Under the pieces are notes generated by a model, which saw nothing but the letters and a program-made list of their open reading frames with translations, was not told where the DNA came from and made no database searches. A program made the translations under genes and the position numbers. 46,802 bases of DNA from a virus, in IMG/VR virus record IMGVR_UViG_3300028835_000205, positions 1 to 46,802 of that record; one strand, 5' to 3'. Of this stretch, positions 14,662 through 22,384 are shown piece by piece (the first letter of the stretch is position 1; every line of letters starts with the position of its first letter).

Positions 14662-15426
14662 ATGAGTAAACATACAATTTCACATGCGCCGGTAATACTG
14701 GCTGGTGATGGAAACGCACTGAACCTCGCTGATTCCTTTTTCGGGATGTCTGATGAATTAGGAAATACCCTTCGAGGAATACGGCTGGGTGTCCTGGTTC
14801 ACGAGTTTATCCAGGGAGGAGGCGACGATAACGCAATGCACTGCGCGTCACAGACACCAGCGGCTGGCACCGCAGACCAGGATCTGCTGATCAACGGCAC
14901 CAATGCTGTGGATGGTGTTAGTAGGAATCTTTTTTGCGGTCGTGTGTCGATCACATCATCTGGTGGTGATGGCGCTAGGACATTCACGATTCTCGGTGAT
15001 GATGCCAACGGCAGGCCGCAGGCCGAAGAAATCGCTGGCCCAGCTACGACTACGCTCGAAGGTCTCAAGCATTTCACCAAGATCAGGCGAGTCATCGTCG
15101 ATGCCGATACAATCGGTGCCATCCAGGTTGGACAACTGGAAACTGGTCCTCGTGGTCTCAGAAGAAAATGCGTAGATCCGTTGCAAACTTTCCTCCCGAA
15201 ATCTCAAATGCACCTTGCTGTCGAAGGCAGTACGGTCGTGATCACTGGCAGTTTCGACGGTGGCAACGATACGGCGCAAACTGCGTCGAATGCAGATCAA
15301 CGTGCGGACTATCAGCCGGTTTCCTTCACTCAAGACATGGAGGTAATTTACCTGGCGGATCTCAGCAAAGAGGGAATGGGAGTGAACTACACTGATTCGC
15401 GTCAGGATACGTTCTCTGCAATCTAA
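14662..15426 (+). CDS. Structural protein, paralogue 1 of a tandem pair
   Basis: AAGGAGG precedes ATG 14662. The 254-residue beta-rich product contains ASQTPAAGTADQDLLINGT, an RVSITSSGGDGARTFTILGD strand pair and a TTTLEG segment. The neighbouring gene has the same blocks in the same order (SQTPAAGGEQALTLTG, RQVSIVSAADETGRVF). The likely role is capsid-adjacent: minor head or connector decoration. It is the first gene after the capsid terminator and needs its own transcription start or readthrough. Confidence 0.6.
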   Translation: MSKHTISHAPVILAGDGNALNLADSFFGMSDELGNTLRGIRLGVLVHEFIQGGGDDNAMHCASQTPAAGTADQDLLINGTNAVDGVSRNLFCGRVSITSSGGDGARTFTILGDDANGRPQAEEIAGPATTTLEGLKHFTKIRRVIVDADTIGAIQVGQLETGPRGLRRKCVDPLQTFLPKSQMHLAVEGSTVVITGSFDGGNDTAQTASNADQRADYQPVSFTQDMEVIYLADLSKEGMGVNYTDSRQDTFSAI

Positions 15427-15445
15427 CGCATAGGAGTCTAGTGTC

Positions 15446-16144
15446 ATGAGACAAAATGTCTTACAAATTGACCCCTACGCAGTGACCGATGTGGATTTTG
15501 TGGCGGTTTCACAGACACCGGCAGCGGGAGGCGAACAAGCCCTCACGCTTACTGGTTCTCCAGTCACAATGGATACACCTCGCCAGGTGTCGATCGTTTC
15601 AGCAGCGGATGAAACAGGCCGCGTATTCCTGATCACCGGCACCAGGCGCGATGGCAAATTGCAGATCGAGGCAATCGTTGGCGGGAACACCACCACGGTT
15701 ACCACTGTCCAGGCATTCGCCACGGTTACTGAGATCCTGGTTGACGGTGACACGACTGGTGCGATCAGCGCCGGCATTGTCACCGTGGTTACGACCAACT
15801 GGTTTCCGCTCGACTACATCAGGAATCCAGTCAATGTTGGCCTGGTCATCACCGTCACTCCTACTGCTGTGGCTGATCTCACCGTCGAACTGACGCTATC
15901 GAATCTCCTGTCCAGGAGAGGCAACGACCCACTTCCAACGGTCGGCCATCACCTGGGCTCGAAATTCAAGTTGATTTATCCGGTGGTGAATCCTATCGAT
16001 CACGATAGTCTGGTGAACGAAACGGCTGATGTGTCAGGTAATATCGCTTTTCCGTGTACTGCTTTGCGGCTGAAATCGAATGCGGCATTGACCCTGGCTC
16101 CGGTATTCCTGGAGATCTTGCAGGCTGGACATAGGGGAGCGTAA
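15446..16144 (+). CDS. Structural protein, paralogue 2 of a tandem pair
   Basis: The 232 residues share with the preceding gene SQTPAAGG, a VSIVSAADETGRVF strand, a GR/DGKLQIEAI strand and TTTVTTV. The C-terminal part differs (WFPLDYIRNPVNVGLVITVT and a long beta tail), suggesting a common platform domain with different outer domains. It ends two bases before the gp4-like gene, consistent with a role near the portal or neck. No named family. Confidence 0.6.
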   Translation: MRQNVLQIDPYAVTDVDFVAVSQTPAAGGEQALTLTGSPVTMDTPRQVSIVSAADETGRVFLITGTRRDGKLQIEAIVGGNTTTVTTVQAFATVTEILVDGDTTGAISAGIVTVVTTNWFPLDYIRNPVNVGLVITVTPTAVADLTVELTLSNLLSRRGNDPLPTVGHHLGSKFKLIYPVVNPIDHDSLVNETADVSGNIAFPCTALRLKSNAALTLAPVFLEILQAGHRGA

Positions 16145-16146
16145 CA

Positions 16147-16845
16147 ATGGCCACAACGGGTACGTTTATCACGGATCCGAACCTGGCCGCTTACGCTGAC
16201 GAAGCGGTTGAGAGAGCTGGGCTCGATCTCCAGGAGATTGTGACCCAGCATCTCATCTCGATTCGGCGTTCGGTCGGATTCATCCTGTCACGGTGGTCCA
16301 ACAAGGGCTTCCGTCAATGGAAGTTCACGCAGGTTGTCCACAACACTGTGGTCGATGAGACTGTCTTCGATCTGCCGGAAGGTACGATCGATGTGCAGAC
16401 TGTCGTTCTCAGGCGTAATGGTGTGGATACGGAGATGTATCCGATCGGTAGGTCGGACTATCTGATCATCCATGACAAGCTGCTGACCGGCAGGCCGGAT
16501 CGGTATTTCATCGATCGTCGTCGAGATACACCTGGCGATGCGGTCCCTCCACAGATGTTCTATTGGCTGGCTGGTGAGAACACCACCGACCAGATCATCG
16601 CGAATGTCTATGGACAGATCGAGGACGCAGGAAACGCTCAAAATACCCTGGATATTCCGTTCCGATTTCAAGAGGCATTCGTGGCTGCCTTAGCTGCGAA
16701 GATCGCACAAAAGTACAATCCAGACAGGTTTGGCGAGCTTATAGCTGAATCTGAGGCGCTATTCAGAGAAGCCAAGGACGAAGACAATGAGAGCGCACCA
16801 ATGGTCATCTCGGTCAATTACGATCGATTCTATGGGAGACGATAA
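16147..16845 (+). CDS. Head-tail adaptor, P22 gp4-like
   Basis: The 232-residue protein is helical at both ends with a beta middle: DEAVERAGLDLQEIVTQHLI, HNTVVDETVFDLPEGTIDVQ and the closing helix AFVAALAAKIAQKY with a YDRFYGRR end. This fits the tail accessory factor family of P22 gp4, which binds the portal and extends the channel; P22 gp4 is shorter (about 166 residues). Position after the head genes supports it. The stop overlaps the next start (TAATG). Confidence 0.65.
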   Translation: MATTGTFITDPNLAAYADEAVERAGLDLQEIVTQHLISIRRSVGFILSRWSNKGFRQWKFTQVVHNTVVDETVFDLPEGTIDVQTVVLRRNGVDTEMYPIGRSDYLIIHDKLLTGRPDRYFIDRRRDTPGDAVPPQMFYWLAGENTTDQIIANVYGQIEDAGNAQNTLDIPFRFQEAFVAALAAKIAQKYNPDRFGELIAESEALFREAKDEDNESAPMVISVNYDRFYGRR

Positions 16846-17549
16846 TGGTTAGCAGAGCAAACCTGTCTGGTCGTCCGCGGCCCAGCGGCGTTCTCAAGAC
16901 AGTTCAGGATGGGCCAGATCCGAGTGATGACCTGGCTGTCGCCGCAGGAGATGTCGGTGGAGTAACAGGCCCAAGACGCCAACGAAATGTTCGTCGTCGT
17001 GAGCAGAACGGTGGTGGTGGTGCTAGGTATATCGGGCCTGACCCAGATGCACCAGTCGTTGGAATCGACGATCCCAATCCAGATGTAATTCCGGATTTTC
17101 CAGACGGAAAGGGACCAGATGTTCAGGTTCCACCGAGCCCACCACGACGAGTTCATGGTCCCGGTCGTCGTGGAGGTGGCGCAGGCTATCGGGCTCGCAC
17201 AGGCAACATAGCCAGGGAAACGACAGAAGCACAGGAATCGGCAGGTCGAGGAGGTCGGTTTGGCGAGCAACATATTGCGGAATATGGCAGAACTCGTCCT
17301 CTGCCATCTTCCGCTCATCCGATGGGGGTCGCTCGATACGGTGGCGGAGCAGGAGTTATTCCGAGATGGGAAACCGGCGTAGGAGGTGGTGGATATGGAA
17401 CTGATCCAGGTCCACTGCCAGAACCTGAGCCGCCACCAGAGGAGACGCCACCGGATGAGCCGCCACCAACGAGGCCGCCTCGTGATGGTCGTCGTGGTGG
17501 TCGTCGAGGTGGTGGCGGTCGTGGTGGCAGAAAGTTTTCATTTTACTAA
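16845..17549 (+). CDS. Disordered Gly/Arg/Pro-rich protein
   Basis: The 234 residues are almost entirely low complexity. Arg-Gly runs (RRGGRRGGGGRGG near the end), a Pro-rich block (PEPEPPPEETPPDEPPP) and Asp/Pro repeats (PDPSDD, GPDPDAP) dominate. There is no hydrophobic core. The start overlaps the gp4-like stop, and the next gene follows after three bases, so it belongs to the structural operon. RGG-type regions often bind nucleic acids or phase-separate; in a phage neck region this could be an internal linker. Function unknown. Confidence 0.6.
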   Translation: MVSRANLSGRPRPSGVLKTVQDGPDPSDDLAVAAGDVGGVTGPRRQRNVRRREQNGGGGARYIGPDPDAPVVGIDDPNPDVIPDFPDGKGPDVQVPPSPPRRVHGPGRRGGGAGYRARTGNIARETTEAQESAGRGGRFGEQHIAEYGRTRPLPSSAHPMGVARYGGGAGVIPRWETGVGGGGYGTDPGPLPEPEPPPEETPPDEPPPTRPPRDGRRGGRRGGGGRGGRKFSFY

Positions 17550-17552
17550 GCG

Positions 17553-18746
17553 ATGGCTATCGGGGCTGCATGGGCGAAAGGCAAATGGGCTGTCGGAGAA
17601 TGTGCCCGTTCCGGACGCAAGATGTTGCTCCGAAATATGGTTGCGGATGGATACTATCCGAATCTGATCGTCGATCCTGAGTGGTACGAACCTAAGCATC
17701 CCCAAGAATCTCTACCCAGTGTCAGGGATCCAACTTCGTTATTCAGGCCAGCTCCTGAACGAGATCAGATCGGTGCCTCGATTTTACTTGGTGGCGCTCC
17801 TGCGGTAGATACCGTTCCTGGCGGAGGATTCGGTGTGACCCTGGGCCTGGGCTCTGGAAGTGCAGCCCTGCCATTCGGTTACTCCCTGGGTCAGGTGACG
17901 AGTGACTTTACGCCGATACCTCCTCCACCGGCAGGAACTAAAGCAAGCGACTATGGCTCAACTGAAGCTGAACTCTGCAACAATGCAGAACCTGGTGGCG
18001 CTCCTTTCAGGCTGGATGCTTTCTGGAAGCCCGATGGCACCAGATGTTACACGACCATGCAAAATTCAGTGGCAGCACAAAACGATGTGTCTCCGGCCTG
18101 GTCATGTACACCTGGTTGGACGAATCGAGTTACCACTGGTGCAATAACAAATAATCGCAGCATCTGGTGGTCACCAGATGGAACGAAAATGTCGATATGT
18201 ACGCGAGTTCCATCGACAGCATTCAGGATCATCGTCTGGGATCAATCAGCCACTCCATGGGATCTGACGGTTCTTGGGGCATCGACCTTCAAAAATTTCG
18301 GTCCAGGTGGAGCTGGTGGTCCGTTAGATCATATCTGGAGCGCAGACGGTCTAACGTGTTGGGTGCATTACACAGGCGCGATACCTGCTGGAACTTCGAC
18401 CATTCTTAAATACGTTGCCACGATACCCTTTGATCCCGTATCGCTTGGTTCAGGGTTTGTCGCGTCTTTTGATATGTTCCCTGATGCCAATAATGTACGC
18501 ACCATTGCCTTTTCGACAGATGGTACTGTGATGTACGCAATGCAGGGTCAGAACTTGGTCTCGTGGAATCTCACCGTCGCGTTCGACATTACGACAATGA
18601 CGAACTACACGATTGGGCCAGCCATAGCAGCAGCATCGTTATCGATTCCAAGAGGAATCAATGTGCGGCCAAGTAATCAGGACATCTTTATTGAAGGTGA
18701 TCAAAATCTACGGAGAATGGCATGGTTCCGATTAGGAACTCCGTGA
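17553..18746 (+). CDS. Beta-propeller-like structural protein with degenerate zinc-ribbon start
   Basis: The N-terminal 50 residues (ECARSGRKMLLRN, then PEWYEPKHPQE) follow the layout of a phage neck-region protein that normally starts with a CxxC zinc ribbon and the EPxHPQE motif; here three of the expected cysteines are gone. Residues about 110-397 contain repeated blade motifs such as SIWWSPDGTKMSICTR, HIWSADGLTCWV and IAFSTDGTVMYAMQGQNLVS, which resemble PD40/WD-type propellers. Probably a fusion of a neck anchor and a propeller displayed at the neck, where it could bind a receptor or partner. No strong ribosome site is visible. Confidence 0.6.
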   Translation: MAIGAAWAKGKWAVGECARSGRKMLLRNMVADGYYPNLIVDPEWYEPKHPQESLPSVRDPTSLFRPAPERDQIGASILLGGAPAVDTVPGGGFGVTLGLGSGSAALPFGYSLGQVTSDFTPIPPPPAGTKASDYGSTEAELCNNAEPGGAPFRLDAFWKPDGTRCYTTMQNSVAAQNDVSPAWSCTPGWTNRVTTGAITNNRSIWWSPDGTKMSICTRVPSTAFRIIVWDQSATPWDLTVLGASTFKNFGPGGAGGPLDHIWSADGLTCWVHYTGAIPAGTSTILKYVATIPFDPVSLGSGFVASFDMFPDANNVRTIAFSTDGTVMYAMQGQNLVSWNLTVAFDITTMTNYTIGPAIAAASLSIPRGINVRPSNQDIFIEGDQNLRRMAWFRLGTP

Positions 18747-18755
18747 GGATTTAAT

Positions 18756-19427
18756 ATGGCTACATCGGTATCATTCACATACGACCAGCTCATTGCTGCA
18801 CTCGGAACCTGGTTGGAGGAAGGTGCTGCTGAGTTCACTGGCGATCTTCCGACCCTGGTAAAGATGGGTGAAAGTCGCCTTGCCACAGATCTCAACTTCG
18901 AGATCTTTGACGTAGTGGTCACAGGGGCGCTCACGAGCGGCCAGTTCGTCCAGGCAATCAAACCATTGAACTGGCAAGGCACCAGGTCCCTTCACCTACG
19001 AGACTCCGGTGGCGGCGGTCTCAGGCGCTACCTGGAACGCAGGAGCTACGAGTGGTGCCTGGACTTCGAGCCTGATGAGAGCGCCACGGCAGAGCCTCAG
19101 TATTACGCTGAGTTCACCGATACTGAGTTCTTCATGGTGCCAGCCGCGGATGCGACTTATGCCTTCGAGCTGCGCCAGATCCAGAGCCCTGAGTCATTGG
19201 CACCAGCGAATCAGGACACCTGGCTGGGCACGAATGCCGGCGACATATTGCTGTACGCATGCCTGGTCGCCAGTGAGGAGTGGTTGAAGTCTGACCAGGG
19301 CGAGATCGCAACATGGAAGTCGAGCTACGGTGAAATACTAACATCCAGGAGGCTCGAACTGAGAAGGCAATGGAGAGCTGATTACAGTCCAGTCCTTGAA
19401 GCAGCCAGAACGATAGGTGTCGTATGA
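18756..19427 (+). CDS. Neck/tail adaptor-type structural protein
   Basis: GAGGATTT precedes ATG 18756. The 223 residues begin SFTYDQLIAALGTWLEEG and DLPTLVKMGESRLATDLNFE; a 'DLPTLVxxxExRLxxDL' segment is typical of phage neck proteins that attach to the portal or adaptor. The C-terminus is helical (EEWLKSDQGEIATW and on), fitting subunits that build a ring. Which ring it forms cannot be told. The stop overlaps the next ATG. Confidence 0.6.
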   Translation: MATSVSFTYDQLIAALGTWLEEGAAEFTGDLPTLVKMGESRLATDLNFEIFDVVVTGALTSGQFVQAIKPLNWQGTRSLHLRDSGGGGLRRYLERRSYEWCLDFEPDESATAEPQYYAEFTDTEFFMVPAADATYAFELRQIQSPESLAPANQDTWLGTNAGDILLYACLVASEEWLKSDQGEIATWKSSYGEILTSRRLELRRQWRADYSPVLEAARTIGVV

Positions 19428-19894
19428 CCATCGTTGCAGGCACCAACTTCCAGTTTCTACGGGATCAGCTATTCAACGGGCTGCATGATCCGGAGAACGA
19501 TGCGCTGTTCTTCGCTATGTACACGACCCTGGCCGACATCGATGTCAAGACAGCAGATCTCCAGTCTGCGCTGACTAACGAGCTGGTTGGGACCGGATAC
19601 GCCGCAGGTGGCTTCGCGCTCACTACGAATGTCATCTATACGCCAGGCGGAGCTGATCGTCCGGTCATGGACATCGATGACATCTTTATTGCGAACGCTA
19701 CCTGGGGAAACGTCAATCCGAATGAAGGAGCCCAGGGAGCAGTCATTTACAACACCACAGCCGGCCCACAGGTCGGAAAGATCCTGTGGATCATCAACTT
19801 CGGAACGCCGATCGTGATAGATAACGGTCCTCTGACAATCATCTTTCCTGATCCAACGAATCCAGCTTTGGCCATGGTGAGATCCGTTGGCTAA
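19424..19894 (+). CDS. Phage structural protein, 156 residues
   Basis: A small beta-rich protein with NELVGTGYAAGGFALTTNVI, a dAxWGNVNPNEGAQGAVIYNT segment and a final strand set. This order, with GYAAGG and AVIYN, matches a conserved but uncharacterised phage protein that accompanies fibre genes. It starts at an ATGA junction and overlaps the TTG start of the next gene. Confidence 0.6.
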   Translation: MTIVAGTNFQFLRDQLFNGLHDPENDALFFAMYTTLADIDVKTADLQSALTNELVGTGYAAGGFALTTNVIYTPGGADRPVMDIDDIFIANATWGNVNPNEGAQGAVIYNTTAGPQVGKILWIINFGTPIVIDNGPLTIIFPDPTNPALAMVRSVG

Positions 19895-20738
19895 TCTTGC
19901 GACACCTCTACTGCAACTGGTCTTGCAACAGACCGGCGAGAATCCTAATGGAGTCTGGGGCGATACGCTCAACACCGGATTCATGGATCTGGTGGATGAT
20001 GCAATCTCTGGGCGAGCAGATATTGACGTAACTTCGATGGGTCAAACTCTGACAGATTTTCCTGGTGCGCCGAATGAATCCAGGGCCATGATGTTGGTGA
20101 TCATTGGCACACCTGGCGTATCGAGGGAAGTTATTGTTCCTGCCAGGCAGAAGCTCTACCTGGTTAAAAATCAATCAACAGGACCGGCAGTGATCAAGAC
20201 GCTGAACAGTACCGGCGTGACAGTTGCGATCGGAGACAAAGTTGCTCTGTATGTTGATCAGGCTCTCGATGCTGTCATTCAGATCGGCTCGGTAGGAGGA
20301 GCCTTTGAACAGGGTGATCCTTTCAATTCGCCAGCACAACCAGGAACAATCATCGGCGCAAGTGCCGGCGCTCAGTTTCCAGGGCTCATTACCGCAACGC
20401 AGGGCAATGTTGTCTCTGCTCAGCTCCCTCTTGACGCAGGTCCTTTAGGTGTCACGGTGAATGACACAAGCTATCGATGGGTCAAAACCAACTTCCCTGG
20501 TGGCACAGCGGATGGCTCGCAGTATTCTCCATCACCGTCTGCCGATCACTGCACGACAGTCACGATCGCAGAAGACGATGGTTTCGTTACGTTTTTCCAC
20601 GATTGTTACGTCTGTTTTTTTGCTGATGGCCTGAGCATCGAGTTCTTCAAGTGCAGTGGAGCGCCCTGGATCAGCGGGACGATTCGATTTATCTCGCAAA
20701 ACCACAAGCCACTTTTTACGAATTACCCAAGAGTCTGA
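19887..20738 (+). CDS. Tail-fibre-like protein, first of three tandem paralogues
   Basis: TTG 19887 is the only start compatible with the conserved N-terminus (MANLATPLLQLVLQQTGENP). Residues about 1-125 form the shared domain: TGENPNGVWGDTLNTGFMDL, a GRADIDV strand, an IGTPGVSREVIVPARQKLYL segment and VALYVDQALDAV. The C-terminal 150 residues are unlike those of the two neighbours and contain several Cys and aromatic residues. The shared part would anchor to the tail; the variable part would meet the host surface. Confidence 0.65.
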   Translation: MANLATPLLQLVLQQTGENPNGVWGDTLNTGFMDLVDDAISGRADIDVTSMGQTLTDFPGAPNESRAMMLVIIGTPGVSREVIVPARQKLYLVKNQSTGPAVIKTLNSTGVTVAIGDKVALYVDQALDAVIQIGSVGGAFEQGDPFNSPAQPGTIIGASAGAQFPGLITATQGNVVSAQLPLDAGPLGVTVNDTSYRWVKTNFPGGTADGSQYSPSPSADHCTTVTIAEDDGFVTFFHDCYVCFFADGLSIEFFKCSGAPWISGTIRFISQNHKPLFTNYPRV

Positions 20739-20741
20739 TCA

Positions 20742-21578
20742 ATGATCGATGCCTTTACCTCAAGACTGAGATTCCGCAAACCAGAGGTCGGAGCAAAGCT
20801 CGATGAATGGGCACCACCGATCAGTGCCGGGCTGAACGATGGTGTTGCCGATCTGATTGATCAGGCTATGGCCCAGATCTTCGACATCGATGTGGGCCCT
20901 GGCGATGTCATCTTGAGCGCAAATAATGGGTTTCCTGATAGCCATCGACCAATGTTCCTTCGCGCCAGTGGCACACCTGGAGTGCCGCGGAGTATTTCAG
21001 TGCCGGATCCACCGACTCAGAAGATGTACGTGGTGGAAAATGTCGCTGACGATGATGTGACCTTCAAGACGATCTCTGGCTCAGGTGTGATTCTGAAGCC
21101 AGAGATCCGCGCAGTGGTTTTCGTCGATGAAGTATTGGACGAGGTTTTCTCGATCAGGTTTTTGGAAAATGCTGTGGAAGCTCCATCGGTCTGGATTACT
21201 GGTACGTTCGATCTGGAAGGATCAACACCATTACATACAGTGACTTATCGGTATGCGATCCAGGGTGAGAGAATCATGTTTCAAATAGAGGACTTCATTA
21301 ACATCACGATGTCTCCAGATCCAGGCAATCCATTCTCGGAGTTCGAGCTGATCCCGAATACGCCGGCTTTATTTCCTGCGGAAGCTCTGCCTTCGTTTGA
21401 ACAATCCTGGCCAACGTATCTGCGGATCAGTCCATCGATCGTCGAGAAGTGGAGCCTCACCATTTCGGCTGGCGTATGGAAGTATTCTAAGGACGATTTC
21501 CTGATACCAATACCAGATAACTCGGTCATGACGCTACCGCGCACCGAGACCAGAACCTACTACAAGTCGGGCTTCTGA
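20742..21578 (+). CDS. Tail-fibre-like protein, second paralogue
   Basis: 278 residues with the same N-terminal domain: RLRFRKPEVGAKLDEWAPPI, SAGLNDGVADLIDQAM, ASGTPGVPRSISV and VFVDEVLDEV. The motif TGxNPNxWG of the first copy is changed here to VGAKLDEWA, so it is the most divergent. The C-terminal domain (about 145-278) starts VWITGTFDLEGSTPLH and is unique. The stop overlaps the next start (TGATGG). Confidence 0.65.
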   Translation: MIDAFTSRLRFRKPEVGAKLDEWAPPISAGLNDGVADLIDQAMAQIFDIDVGPGDVILSANNGFPDSHRPMFLRASGTPGVPRSISVPDPPTQKMYVVENVADDDVTFKTISGSGVILKPEIRAVVFVDEVLDEVFSIRFLENAVEAPSVWITGTFDLEGSTPLHTVTYRYAIQGERIMFQIEDFINITMSPDPGNPFSEFELIPNTPALFPAEALPSFEQSWPTYLRISPSIVEKWSLTISAGVWKYSKDDFLIPIPDNSVMTLPRTETRTYYKSGF

Positions 21579-22384
21579 TGGCTGATACATTCACTAACCA
21601 ACTGCGCCTGACCAAGCAGAGCGACCAGGAAAACGTCAACATCTGGGGCAACAATTACAACGATGGTGTAATTACCCTGGGTGAGGCTGCGATTGCTGGT
21701 CGAGTCGATCTTGAGGTCACGTTTGGGAGTGTTGAGCTGAGCCTGGCGAATGGATCTTCGGATACTGCCAGGCCCATGTTCTTGCATGTGATCGGCAATC
21801 CAGGTGAGCCCAGGGTCATCACGGTTCCTCCGCTGCAAAAGTTGTACGTTGTCTCGAACGAGACCGATCCACCGTTTGATGTAGAGGTCAGGACCTCGGT
21901 TAATCCAGGACGACTCGTTCCTCCTGGTGAGAAATCATTCGTGTACGTTGATCAGGCCGGTAGCATTGTTCGTGCGCCAACTGATGCAGCCGGCGACACG
22001 GCACTGGTGATGGAGGCTCCGTTTGAGGGTCAGCTTTTCAATATCAGCAATGCGACTGCCGGGCAGACGCAGGTCCTGATTACATTTTCGGCTCAAGGTG
22101 GTTTGACAGTTGTCAGGATCCCACTGATCGATTCGACCATCAGCACCAATCTTTTCACTTTTGTTCCAGTAGGTCCGGTCAATCCTGGCCTGGTGCCGAG
22201 TGGGCCAAACTTCAACGAATACGATCTGTGCATAAAGGAGAATGGTGTCCTGGTCGAGTGCTGGTTCCGCATAGCCGGATCCGGCCCGGTTCAGATTAAC
22301 CCCTCTGCCGGAGGGCAATTCACACCAGGGTCTCAGCGGGTAACTCAGTATCCGCTTGAGTTCATTATTCATCGAGGGCTGTAA
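21578..22384 (+). CDS. Tail-fibre-like protein, third paralogue
   Basis: 268 residues. N-terminal domain: NQLRLTKQSDQENVNIWGNN, AAIAGRVDLEV, VIGNPGEPRVITVPPLQKLY, SFVYVDQAGSIV. The C-terminus (about 140-268) is again different from both neighbours, with a beta sandwich and a GGQFTPGSQRV segment. Overlaps the hub gene by one base (TAATGG), so all three are made from one message. Confidence 0.65.
   Translation: MADTFTNQLRLTKQSDQENVNIWGNNYNDGVITLGEAAIAGRVDLEVTFGSVELSLANGSSDTARPMFLHVIGNPGEPRVITVPPLQKLYVVSNETDPPFDVEVRTSVNPGRLVPPGEKSFVYVDQAGSIVRAPTDAAGDTALVMEAPFEGQLFNISNATAGQTQVLITFSAQGGLTVVRIPLIDSTISTNLFTFVPVGPVNPGLVPSGPNFNEYDLCIKENGVLVECWFRIAGSGPVQINPSAGGQFTPGSQRVTQYPLEFIIHRGL

Noticed and set aside
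16830-17318. A 162-residue minus-strand open frame rich in Trp, Ser and Thr
   Set aside because: It lies antisense to the low-complexity Gly/Arg/Pro gene, whose repetitive codons keep other frames open. No start signal or recognisable domain.
17386-17541. Short tandem DNA repeat or CRISPR-like array
   Set aside because: The repeats GGTGGTCGTCGTGG-type come from Arg/Gly codon runs of the disordered protein; there are no regular spacers.
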